Below the pieces are notes generated by a model. It was given only the letters and a program-made list of their open reading frames with translations. It was not told where the DNA came from and searched no databases. From the NCBI GenBank assembly GCA_015680905.1, contig CM027380.1:13844001-13908000 (forward strand): DNA of 64,000 bases. Direction: 5' to 3'. Source of the DNA: Coptis chinensis. Its lineage: Eukaryota; Streptophyta; Magnoliopsida; Ranunculales; Ranunculaceae. The position numbers and the translations under genes are program-made. Below, one piece after another: positions 12,349-22,974 of this stretch; position 1 is the first letter of the stretch, and each line of letters begins with the position of its first letter.

Positions 12349-12774
12349 TGTGTTTGGCAACTGAGACTGGAAACTAATTAGGAATAGAATGGAGTAGGAA
12401 ACCATTGGAATGGAATCTATTAGAATAGAATTTGATTCCAACTTACAAAATGTGTATTTGGCAAACGTTTAGAAATCATCGGAATTCAATTCCTACTTCA
12501 ATTAATGTGTTTGGTTGCCGTATAGAATCCTCTAACAGGACTCAATTTTTAGTTTATTTCCCCATTTTAGGATTAGAAATAAAAACCGATTCCCATAGTC
12601 TAGGATTCCTTTGGATTAACAGGGGTCTGTCAAAGACTTAATAAAAGGAATTGGAGTCCGTTTAGAATCCAATTCTATTGGATTCTATGTCTCCAAATAG
12701 GCCAAAAGTGAGTGGTCCACCAAGGATTCCAGTTAATTCCACTCCTCAAGTCCGATTCCTGGTAAACAAACGCA
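12349..12774. mobile_element. hAT-type MITE, 426 bases
   Basis: The left end TGTGTTTGGCAACTGAGACTGG-like sequence and the reverse complement of the right end (TGCGTTTGTTTACCAGGAAT) form an imperfect terminal inverted repeat. The flanks are CCTTAGAG (12341-12348) and CCCTAGAG (12775-12782), an 8-base target duplication with one mismatch, as expected for hAT. There is no coding capacity. Confidence 0.75.
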
Positions 12775-12789
12775 CCCTAGAGGACATGA

Positions 12790-13935
12790 TTTTTTAATAA
12801 TCACTCACAAACCCAATTTCTACATTTAAATAGCCCAGGAACCCAACCCAGTTTTTAAATTTTAATAACCATTAAGGACAAAATAAGTTGATCGACCCGA
12901 CTATTTTTCTATTTTTAAAATCTCACTTTTACCCTTCCCCATTTTGTATATAAAGGAAACTAATTTTCAAATTTGGAAAATCACCACGTCACACTGCGCG
13001 CTCTGGGTTGCTATACCGAAGATCGAGTGATTTTCTCAAATCTCAACTGAAGCTTTCAATCGTTCTCGAAGATCGAGTGATTTCCTAAAATCTCAACTGA
13101 AGCTTTCAATCAAGCTCTCTAAAAAGGTATATTCAATCATTATACCAATTTGAAATCATATTTAAAATCATATAATGATTTTCGATTTTTTTTTTCATGT
13201 TGTTATGCTTTTAATTTTGTTTAAAAACGTGAATTTAATTTTAGTTTTTAATTTTGTTTGTTCATTAGTTAAATCAGATATGAGATTTGAGATTTAGATT
13301 TTAATGTTTTGTTTGTTATGTTCATTCTTAATTGAACATTAGTATTTTGATTTGGTTTTTGCTATGTTTCTGAAGATTATATTATTAACGGGGTAGATTG
13401 TTCATATCCTTGTTGGGTATGAACAAGATTTGTTCATATTATTGTTTGGTATGAACACTGATTGTTCATACGAGTGTTTGGTATGAATCACTGAAATATT
13501 TTTTATTTGTGATTTTGTCTATTTTTTTTTGCAGTTTTATATATATCATACTGTGATTGGAGTCTTTTGCTACAATGGCGACACTTTTTCTATTCGTATT
13601 AGGTTGAATTCTTCTGTTGATGGTATTACACAAGAGTTATGTGGCAAATGGCCTGAATTGGGATTAAGGTGTTTTAATATGTATTTCTCCCGTGACGCGA
13701 AAGATAATTTGATTCAATCTGATGGGGAGTTGCATTCTTTGGCTTGCTATTGTTTTGCAAAGAAGATTCCAATTATAAAGATTAATTTGGTTGTTTGTGT
13801 GAGTTCATTGATTACCTCTAGTTATGCTAGTTTTGCAAGTTCATCAAGTTGTGGTGGTGGTGGTGAGGTTGTTGCTCATAAAACTTACAAGTCTGATTTT
13901 TGGTGGCGTAACTTTGATGGCAGTGTTGGGTAACG
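12790..13935 (+). mobile_element. Mutator-like (MULE) 5' fragment
   Basis: The open frame 13529-13933 (134 codons) resembles the N-terminal part that precedes the MuDR transposase core: a strand-rich opening FSIRIRLNSSVDGI, then LGLRCFNMYFSRDAKDNLIQ, then a D-x-E-L region and a serine/glycine-rich linker. No DDE core follows. The upstream part (13395-13490) carries TGTTCATA and TATGAACA repeats, the same motif that marks the large MULE at 55.5-63.1 kb, which supports the family call. It is truncated. Confidence 0.5.
13018..13113. repeat. Tandem duplication of about 48 bases
   Basis: GAAGATCGAGTGATTT followed by a shared CTCAACTGAAGCTTTCAATC block occurs twice in a row. It lies in the apparent leader of the Mutator-like fragment that follows. 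Confidence 0.8.
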
Positions 13936-15058
13936 ATTTGCTTTAGGTGCGCCTGAGTTTCGCTATAAATTGATAGAGTATTCTATTGTGAGTGGTTACA
14001 AATATGAATTAATCAAGAATTCCGATATATCGTCAAATATTTTGAATCACAAATTCGAGAATTATTCGGTGATTCAAAAAAACGGTACAGTCAAATATTA
14101 GGTCAAAAATTCGCAATATGGCAATTATACGGTGTTTAATTAATACGCGTTTTAAACGTTTGGTTGCAAAAATTCAAAAGTCAAAAATTCGTGATATTAT
14201 GTTAGTAAATATTAATAATAGTTGTCATTTTTTACAACATAACAAACATATCTAAACAATATAGCTACAAAAGCATTGAAACCAATTAAATGGTCCACAT
14301 AGGTACCTTCATTTATTTGTTCTTGGATTGAAATTACCGTTCAAATTTCAAAATACACACACACCATGACATGACAATTTAAATATTGCTGAAAAAGTAT
14401 AAAAACAAAGCTTTTGGATTAATTTATCACTAAAAATGTAAGAGTGAGGGACTTAAAGTAAGAGTGAGGACATAAAGTACATAAAAAATAATAAAATCGC
14501 AGTCGAATTTTCATTAATTTTTTTTAGCCGATTTTTTTGAAAAATTTGGCAAAATTCGTATTATTCGTTTCACGGCAAAAAATCGCGAATTATTGCGAAT
14601 CTTTCAAACATTTGGAAGTATTAATGTTTTGCCTTTCAAAAATTCGATTTGTGAATAATTCGGCGAACTGCTAACAAGGTTCTTCCTAATAGCAGGGAAT
14701 TCGGGCTAGGGTGCAATACAGGTCTCTTGTAGACGTGATTCGCCTATTGTGCCATTGACTTAATATGCGCTAATTAATAAGGCAGTATGCACAAGGTGTA
14801 TGCTGTCAAATGGCATTGGAAGCTAAGTGCCGCTGGCCTAATTTTGTGTCTTAAGTATTAACTAATTCCCTACCATTTTCTTGTGTAGGCTATTATGACA
14901 AGAGAAGCTCAAGTGTATGGACTTTGGAGTAGGGAAGTATTACATGGTGATAACGTTGGCGGCAAATATGTATTTTTAATATATTTTTTAAAGTAGATAG
15001 ATATAGATACTTTAACTTAAGTTCAGTAATCAATTACAACTTGCCAAATAAAGAATAA
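13936..15058. other. AT-rich region with repeated CGAATTATTCG-type motifs
   Basis: GAGAATTATTCGGTGATTC near 14061 and GAATAATTCGGCGAAC near 14656 face each other, with several more CGAATTATTG or AATTCG words between them. This suggests the subterminal ends of an old DNA transposon. The rest (14690-15058) shows no recognisable gene. Confidence 0.35.
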
Positions 15059-15537
15059 CTAGCTTGTAGGCCCATGCATACGCACTGGTTCTTTTGAAAA
15101 TATTTAGATTTTTTTTAGAAAATTGGGACTACCATTTTAGTCGCTAACCCGTTTTAATTTTCTAACAAATTATTTTAATTAAGTTTTAAAAACCCGTTTT
15201 TTTCTATTGGGAGAGAGATCATATTTTAATAGGAGAATAATTCTCGTTTTAATTAGATATGCTAGATTTTCCCTTTTCAATAGGAGAGGAATTCCCATTT
15301 TAATAGGAGAATGATTCTCTCTTTAATTAGAAGTGCTAGAATTTGTTTTAATAGGAGAGGAATTCCCGTTATAATAGGAGAGAAATTCCCGTTGTAAAAA
15401 AGGATTCCCGTTTTTCAAATAGGAGAGAAATTCCCGTTTTAATAGGAGAGAAATTTCCATTTTAATAGGAGATGTCGTGAAATTTTAATAGAGCTCGAAA
15501 AATACCCCTTGTGGGAGCTTTAATATTAAGATATAGA
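15059..15537 (-). mobile_element. Small nonautonomous Helitron, 479 bases
   Basis: Read on the minus strand the element begins TCTATATCTTAATATTAAAG, a typical plant Helitron 5' end, and finishes CTAG. The flanking host bases are A at the 5' side and T at the 3' side, the expected AT insertion site. A GC-containing imperfect hairpin (GCGTATGC core) precedes the CTAG end. The interior is a run of diverged AATAGGAGAGAAATTCCCG-type repeats. Confidence 0.75.
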
Positions 15538-15713
15538 TTTGCCTAATCATTTATCTGCCAACCAAAACAACACGTGAGATCGACACTAATATCACATGTC
15601 GCAAATTTGAACTTTGAATTAGTTTGAATAACGCATCCTTTGGGTATCGTAATTGGTAAAGTACGTGTCAAAGATAATAAACCCATGAATAAGAGTCTAT
15701 TTAATTATTATTA

Positions 15714-15975
15714 CTAGCTTTCAAACCCGTCCTACTAACGGGTGCTAATATATTAAATTATTCTGATAAATATTAAAAACTATGTTGAGCTATGAGATAT
15801 GAATATTATATTGATCACTCATCCAAATTTCTTGTAGCGTGAAAATTTCACACTCCGTAAAAAGAAAACGAACCAACTTCGACTTTTTTTTGTCAATTAA
15901 TGTAAAAGTTTGATAAAACTTTTGTGAGAATGCCCAATGAAGCTAGGATTATATTGAAACTACTTGAATAGAAAG
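15714..15975 (-). mobile_element. Helitron 3' part, interrupted
   Basis: On the minus strand the sequence ends with a hairpin (ACCCGT and ACGGGT arms, 7-base loop), a short spacer and CTAG followed by T, which is a Helitron 3' terminus. The body from 15735 matches two segments inside the large Helitron (51835-52130 and 53810-54130): TAAATTATTCTGA..., GTTTGAT...GTTTTGTGAGAAT..., CTACTTGAATAG. It stops abruptly at 15975 where a CACTA-like end begins. Confidence 0.7.
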
Positions 15976-16239
15976 CATTACACCATAACACTGAATTTGC
16001 AACATTTAGTAAAATTGATTGCTAACACTTATACATCCGTTACAATATTTGTCACACATGTGATCCGTTAGAAATGCTACCAACCGTCACATATTTTGTA
16101 GGCAAATACTTGATTTATTTAGTAACATTTACTCGATATTTTGTGATAGATACAGAAGTGTTACTTATTGCAAAAAACAAAACAAAAATATTGAAAACAA
16201 AATAAATTGGGTGAAAACTACGGGGGGAATGTTTTTCAT

Positions 16240-16368
16240 TCTCGCGCTCATCTCTCCAACCCTTTCAGTAATAACAATATAGAAAAGTGAAGAGGTAAGT
16301 TAGGGCAGATGTAACCGCTGCCGACTCCGCCGCCGCCGCTTGTGTTTCCTACTGAGGTAAGTCGTCAT
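16240..16368 (+). other. GC-rich leader-like exon piece
   Basis: A TTCTCGCGCTCATCTCTCC leader-like stretch is followed by GTTAGGGCAG, then a CCGCCGCCGCCG-rich segment that ends TACTGAG/GTAAGT, a strong donor site. It resembles a 5' UTR or first exon of a housekeeping gene. I do not recognise the gene. Confidence 0.35.
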
Positions 16369-17069
16369 CATCTCCTTCATTTTCTTTATCTTCTCTCTTC
16401 TTCTTCCTTTGTAACAGTAAGGGTTTTGGCTAGGGTGTTACATCTACACAAGCAACTGCTTAATCCACTCAAGAAAACTTCTTCTTTGGTCAAGGTAACA
16501 TTTTATTTAGTGATGAATCCTCTTTTACTTGCGGTTTCCAGTGTTTCATTTTTCGGAAAAGGAATAAGCTTTTGGGTTTGTCCAGACATAAGATTATGAC
16601 TTATGAGGGTGTATGTTAACAATAGATTTGTATAATATGTCAACCATGGCCATAGGTTGCATCTTTATATGATAGATTTTCTTGTTGAATTGTGCATCAT
16701 TTTCGGAAATCTGCTCATGTTTGTTTCATTCACTTTGATTTCAAGTTAATAGTTTATTTAATTAATGAAGCTGTATATTTTGAATCTCATCACTTTGGGT
16801 TTTGAATTATGTACTCAACTTTGTTCTTGAAGTGAAGTTTTGGATTTTGGAGATGGGTGTTTCTTTCAAATTATGGGATACTTGTGTTGGTCAGTTGGTG
16901 CATAGATCTAGTCTATTGTTATTGTTGGTCTTATTGCTCCAAAACTGATTAAGCTTGATGAAGTTCTCAGTTAGATACATTATTGATTGTATAATTTGTA
17001 TGGAATTTTCTTTTTGGTTACTGTTTGACCTTCTTGAGAACGTATTTCTATGTTTCCTCTATGTTAAAG

Positions 17070-17189
17070 GTTGCTATGTATACTGAAAATGACTTGGCAC
17101 TTCATATTTCCAAACCAGAAACCACAAGGGTTCAAATACAAGAGCGAGCAGTACGTGTTTGTCAATTGTGCAGCGGTTTGTTTCCTTGA
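17070..17189 (+). pseudogene. Unidentified exon-like piece 1
   Basis: An acceptor-like TTAAAG is followed by a 40-codon frame reading VAMYTENDLALHISKPETTR then VQIQERAVRVCQLCSGLFP and a stop. Codon use looks genic. The family was not recognised. Confidence 0.3.
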
Positions 17190-17693
17190 ATGGTGTGAAC
17201 GACATACTTCAAAATTATCTTTTCGTGTTGTACAAGCACCAAATAAGAAACTTATATTTTTGGGTAATTTGTTATGGAAAAATAGACATCTCCTTAACTA
17301 CTTCTACCCTCAGAATCATTCACCTTAGCACAAACCCTTTGTGAGTAGACAAGGCAGCTTAAGACAGTATTGAATAAGGTTTGGCACCCCATTTTGAATT
17401 TACATATTTCTAATACAGCAAGGATTCTTGTAATATTATTTGTTAGCTTGATAGTGAGTAAATTAATATTATTTGGGGTTTCTCAGAACCTTTGTTGTTA
17501 CTATTTACTTTAGGTGTGTCAAGCACGTGACCTACTGTCTGAAAAGTGGACTTTTTAGAGCAGATTAGATGCAAGGAGGGAACACCCTAAAATATGAGAC
17601 ATACACTTAGTCTAGCTAGAATATTGTAATGCCAAATTTGTGAATCTGAAAGATATTTAATTTCTTTATGTCGGGATGTTGTTTTGGTAATAG

Positions 17694-17842
17694 GTATGGG
17701 AATTGGTGCTACCCCAATGAACACCATTGTGAATGACATGCGAACAGCATGCAAGCAGGCCAAAGGAGAACGTGGATTTAAGGAGAACTTTGTAGGGGCT
17801 AATACAACTACCACTATTTCTAGTTTTTTGCTCGACATTTGA
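17694..17842 (+). pseudogene. Unidentified exon-like piece 2
   Basis: After an acceptor-like GGTAATAG, a frame reads MGIGATPMNTIVNDMRTACK, QAKGERGFKENFVGANTTTT and ISSFLLDI, then stops. It lies in the same orientation as the myosin and HD-ZIP III pieces. I do not recognise it. Confidence 0.35.
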
Positions 17843-18413
17843 TATGGTTAGATTCAATGCTTTCTTTGCTACGTGTGTTAGCCTTTTATTTTGTTTGTTG
17901 TTTCTTTCATTTTAGATTCACTGTTTCTGGCCTTAATTTGGCTTGGCATTTTGACCATTGTAATATATATATCTTTGGAAGCATTGATGTTAAAAGAGTA
18001 TTTAAAGAACAAAAGAAAGGAGTTGACGTTAAAAGGTGGTGAGTATGAATTGTTACTTTGATTGAAGTAGTACTATTTTTTGGTTTTCCTATTCTTAACA
18101 CTTCTCAGTTTATTAAAAGAGTTTGTACTAAGTGAATATATGATCACTTGACCCATTATCCTTAACCTACTATGTCAATCTTTATAAGCCAAGGCCCCGT
18201 AAGTGCAAAACTGGTTTTCATTAGTTATGTAATTGACGCACCTCCATTTTTAAAGTACGTATATTAGCATAAATTCTAGTCAATGTAAGAATCACATTGT
18301 GAGGATGAATGATTTGTACTTAAGTGACAGATTAAACTTGTGTGTTCTATTTTATAGTTAGTGCTTGAATATATTGATATTTTGAGTGGTTCCAATTACA
18401 CTTTCTTAAACAG

Positions 18414-18475
18414 GTGTGTCAGCACCCGTTTTATTACACGGTCTTTTGGAAGTTTGGAACCCCTTGGCTGAAGAT
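18414..18475 (+). pseudogene. Unidentified exon-like piece 3
   Basis: A 62-base stretch with a good acceptor (TTCTTAAACAG) and donor (GAAGAT/GTGAGC) reads VSAPVLLHGLLEVWNPLAED in one frame. It is exon-shaped, but the source gene is unknown. Confidence 0.35.
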
Positions 18476-18748
18476 GTGAGCAATTTTTATCTTATCTACT
18501 ATTAGATCCATCTTAATTACTTATGGTAGAGGTTAATTATAGTATAAATTTATAGATAAATAAGAGGACACTTTAACTATGGTCTACTTTTTAGCTTATT
18601 GGATCAAGTGTTTGGCATGAGGTGTAGTTGCTCTACTCCTTATTACATATGTTTAAACTTGTATCATTCTATTGATGATCATGTTTTCAGTTATATCTTG
18701 TGAATGCAAGACTGTTCTACATAATGAAGAATTGCAAATGACTTGCAG

Positions 18749-18854
18749 ATGGCCAAAACTAAGGTTTTCCTTCGAGCTGGTCAAATGGTTGAGTTAGATA
18801 CACGGAGAGCTGAGGTTCTTAGTCGTGCAGCCAAATATGAGTATTCAATTGCAG
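18749..18854 (+). pseudogene. Myosin motor-domain exon fragment
   Basis: The exon, bounded by TTGCAG and GCAG/GTTATC, reads [20 protein letters not shown] then AEVLSRAAK. This is the highly conserved converter-to-neck junction of plant myosins (class VIII/XI), normally followed by IQ motifs. Only this one exon is present and no other myosin exon was found nearby, so it is an isolated fragment. Myosins move organelles along actin; this piece could not do so. Confidence 0.8.
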
Positions 18855-19806
18855 GTTATCTATAGGGGTGAGCAGTCGCACAACGTAAAAGTAATTAATT
18901 GTTACAATGTCACATGTACTAATAATTGAAAGCATTATATTGGCATCCATTGTATAATTTTCTTCTCTGGCTCATTGACATACAACTAGTTGATCGAGTT
19001 TTCATCTATCTTGACCATCTTATTATCTATAGTAAGATAAACCGTTTTTTTTTCATTTGCATGATGTTCTTATACATCTTGTGAAACTACTTACTGTAAT
19101 GATTTTGCTTGCTTGTAGAAAGTTCACTCTTGACACAAGCCTAAGTTAGTTTAGCATGTCACGTGCAAAAATTTTAATTTGCATGTCATTGGTTCATTTA
19201 AGAACAATTTATCGAAAAAAAATTTAATACGCATAAATTTAACGAGTCAAAATAGGATGGTAATAACTTTGAAGATTATTACTATCATCTTAGTTTTTTA
19301 GATTTTTAGTAGATTTGCTTCATGTACACTGTACACTCTTGTTATTTCCTACAGGTAAAGCGACCATTGTAAAATACCATTTCCTTGTGCTGTGCTATGG
19401 AGTTTGGTGTTGCAGACCTTGCAGAAACAATTTAGTATTTGCCTATTCAGAGAAAGAAGTTGGTGGTGGAGTCTTGAGAGGTTAGAGCAAGTTTTCTTTG
19501 CTTTGCTATAAGCGTTGAATTGTTCACGATGTTGACAAGACACAACTTACTAAGTTATTGTATAATTGCTATGATACTTGTATGTGTTATGGGGTTTGCT
19601 TGTGTATGTTGGGATAATGGGTACCATTTCCTTTGCTCAACTTGTCTTTTCACCTTTTGCTAAAAACGTAACATTGCTACCATCAAGTTTCTGTGTCATA
19701 CCATTGGACCCTAAAACAGTTGAGTACCAGCCTTAAACTTCAATTTATGGTTATTCAGATTGTGATATATTTTGTGCTACTTAACATTTTTTTTGTGGTA
19801 CTGCAG

Positions 19807-22316
19807 GATGATAGTGCAGCTGCCCGTACACTAGATTTGGCTTCCTCCTTGGAATCGGGTCATAGTGGAAGACGTCTGGCTGCTGAAACCACATTGAACA
19901 ACTATAGCCTAAGGTTAGTGTTGACCATTACATTCCAGTTCACTTTTGAGAACCACTATCAAGACAGTATGGTAGTCATGGCTCGGCAATATGTAAGGAG
20001 CATTATGGGTTATGTTCAGAGAGTTGTGAATGCTATTTCCCCATCCAGGCTGAGCTCCCAGCCAAAATCATTGCCCTGGTCTCCCCGAGGTCATCCACGC
20101 TTAGCACGGTGGATTTGTAGGATCTACAGGTTTGTAATAACTTCTCACCACCACTGGATGTTTCATTGACATGTATTTGTGGTTTGGGTAATGTAGGTTC
20201 ATGCGTCTAGAGTAAGCAGCACTGTGTAGAGTAAGTAGCAAAGTTACTATGTAGGTTTATGTTTGACATTGTGTCAATGTAGTACTTAACTAGTTTATGC
20301 TACTCTTACCAGCCTCCTGATACTTGGAAATGATACTCATAATATGCACCATATATACGTAAAAAACTGTTAATATTTTCTAACCTTCAAATTGTGGATG
20401 AGTATGTGTTTCGAAGTAGATAAAGTTGCTAAGAAATATACTTCCTTAGACATAGGGAGAAACATAAGAGGCACGAGTCATGGTTGCCTATGCTTCCAAC
20501 TGTTTCTCCTTATCTTATTGTGACATAAATTGATAAACCTTAGCTAACTGACAGTCCCAGGTCTGGCCGAAATATTTAATGGACCACTATAACATGAAAA
20601 AGAATATAAAAATGACTTGAGGACTGCAATAGTAAAAATGAGTATCTCATCTATAATTTCTATCGTGCAAAATGGGTACCTGCTAAAAATTGAAGGCTTT
20701 AGATACTAATAAAAAGATTGGGTCTTTGATGCAAATAGGCAAGTTGTGCCAATTTTCTTCAAAGTGACATGTGGTCCCTTCGAACACGATTCCATCATTT
20801 AATGAAGGATATTTAAAAGTTAGATGATCACTTTCATTTGTTCTGATTAGCTATGATATATTTGTATGACTCTCTTACCGATAGTGAGAATAATGGTTAT
20901 TCTCACAAACCTTTACCCAGTAGGGGGGTTATTGTACGTGGATCGAGAATTTTATAATGGTGTCTACCAACCTCACAACAGCCCAAGACACCTTACATGT
21001 GATCAACAAAGTTTTATTGCACTGTATAGTAAGGTCACAATGCAGAAAGTCATTGACTGCTAAATTTCTTGGTAAACTTGGAAAATGGCAACTGGGCCAG
21101 CATAATGGCAAATGTTATTGATAACCATTTTTATCTCATGTATTATGTTAGTTTTTGTAATATTTTATCAAAAGAAGGTCAGCTAATAGAAAAGGATACT
21201 ATAGTAGAAGCATGATGTTATTCTACAAATCTTGTAATTATTCTGAAGTTTACTATAGTGATATACTATTTGAATTAATCTTCTTGTTTTTTTTAAAAAA
21301 ATCTTTGTGCCTTCTTTCCAGATTTCTCACTAGCATAAAGCTCCTTCAGGTTGATCTGTCAGCTGGTGACGCCTTGTTGAAACAACTATGGCGCCATTAT
21401 GATGCAATCATGTGTTGTTCCCTTCAGACAAATGTAATTAGCTTTCTCTTCCATCTTTTATGCTCTCTTGGTCCTCAGTTCATTTTAATTTTTAGTTGTA
21501 GAACTTGATACTTGAGTTTCATTTTGTTTAATGAATATGCATCAAGAAGAATTTGTAACTATTTAAGGCAGGAGTTCTATTTATTCTTTTGGTTTAGGTT
21601 GGTAATTGACCATCTACATTAGCATCTAGGTTTGGTCTACATATGCTTGGATGGGATTACTTTAGAATGATGATTCTTGCCATGGGGGCATGTGCATGAT
21701 TTTTCTTTAGGATAAGCTCCTTTGTGTAGTCTTGGACCCTTATTCCAAGATAAGCTAACGTGGATGGGGCATGTGCATGATTTTTCTTTAGGATAAGCTC
21801 TTTTTTGTAGTCTTGGACTCCTAATTCCAAGATAAGCTGATGTGGATATAATTTATTGTACCAGGCTTCTCCGGTTTTCACCTTCGCAAATCAGGCCGGG
21901 CTCGACATGCTAGAGACCACTCTTGTTGCTCTCCAAGATATAATGCTTGATAAAATTGTCAATGAGGCTGGGCGTAAGACCTTGTGTTCTGAGTTCTCCA
22001 AGATCATGCAACAAGTAAGCTTTATAGAGCTATTATCCCCTTACCGTTTGATTTATTGCACTTGTATTGGGCATAGAGCCTGTATCTCCAAGTTAGCTTC
22101 TTTCTTATTGCATCGTGTGTTGCTGTATCATCTGCTTTTAAATAAAATTTGCATTGAAACTTCTTGCAGGGCTTTTGTCGTTTACCGGCAGGGATTTGCG
22201 TGTCTAGCATGGACAGGTCAGTTTCTTATCAGCAAGCAATTGCATGGAAGGTGTTGAATGAGGATGACAACAATTACTATTTGGCTTTCATGTTCATGAA
22301 CTGGGCTTTCATTTGA
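19807..22316 (+). pseudogene. HD-ZIP III C-terminal gene fragment (HD-SAD/MEKHLA)
   Basis: HD-ZIP III proteins are nuclear transcription factors for leaf polarity, meristem and vascular patterning. Four exons splice in phase with canonical sites: 19807-20129, 21322-21433, 21865-22014 and 22170-22316 (TGA). They give 243 residues without a stop. Landmarks are TLDLASSLE, FQFTFENHYQDS, MARQYVRSIMGYVQRVVNAI, LARWICRIYR, AGDALLKQLWRHYDAIMCCS, SPVFTFANQAGLDMLETTLV and the MEKHLA end GFCRLPAGICVSSM...SYQQAIAWKVLNEDD...NWAFI. They fit the ATHB-8/ATHB-15 branch best. Homeodomain, leucine zipper, START domain and the miR165/166 target are absent. Substitutions such as YVQRVVNA, and WSPRGHPR where related proteins have a GSPEA-type stretch, point to relaxed constraint, yet frame and splicing are intact. 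It lies inside the CACTA-like stretch. Confidence 0.88.
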
Positions 22317-22548
22317 AAGCATACTTTTCGTTTCAATATGCACAATCCTTGTTAGTGAAGAACGACCAAGTGAAAGACCTTTTGCATTTTCAGTGTTTTC
22401 TATTTTGCTTTAGAACTCTTAGATGTTGCTGTGTTTGAACTCGGGTATTTTATATAACTTCCTTCTCTTATTTCTCTAAGAGTATCAATTACATTGTGGA
22501 GTAAAAAAAGGTGCAGGTATAGGTACGTGCACCAGTACAAGTGGCTCA

Positions 22549-22725
22549 TATTTTTTTTATACAATGAAAATTCGTTAGTAATGGATAGAGAACCGTTAGC
22601 AACATAATTTTTTTTATACAATGAAAATTCATTAGTAATGGATAGAAAACCGTTAGCAACAATTTTTTTTTTATACAATAAAAATTCATTAGTAACGGAT
22701 ACAGAACCGTTAGCAACATAAAATC
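22549..22725. repeat. 57-base tandem repeat, three copies
   Basis: A unit containing a T run, TATACAATGAAAATTC, TTAGTAATGGATAGA and ACCGTTAGCAACA repeats three times, with phase points at 22574, 22631 and 22688. The ACCGTTAG and GTAACGG words continue to the CACTA end, so this is probably subterminal repeat sequence. Confidence 0.85.
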
Positions 22726-22974
22726 AAAGTGACGTTTATATCACGAAAGAAATTTGGTAACCGTTACTAATAATTTCTAATGGTTACGTATCCGTTAATG
22801 AAATTAATTTTAATGACACTTTATAATCGTTAGTAAATTTTGTAATGGATAATAAACGTTACAAATATCTGTTACTAATATTTGTCACGCTTTTGTGTCG
22901 ACGCAACATAACCGTTACTAATATTTTTTGTAACAGATGTATATCCGTTATAAATAAGCTGTTATGGTGTAGTG

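Larger units (their letters stand above)
15976..22974 (+). mobile_element. CACTA-like element carrying host gene fragments
   Basis: The left end reads CATTACACCATAACACTG. The right end, reverse-complemented, reads CACTACACCATAACAGC, an En/Spm-type terminus. Both flanking zones contain many CCGTTAC, CCGTTAG and GTAACGG words, as in CACTA subterminal repeats. The interior holds exon pieces of at least two unrelated genes in one orientation (myosin, HD-ZIP III) plus several exon-like pieces. No CACTA transposase is seen. The left end is mutated (CATTA), and the flanks disagree: a Helitron copy on the left, an Athila LTR on the right. It may therefore be two related elements joined by deletion. 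The gene-capture reading is inference. Confidence 0.55.
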
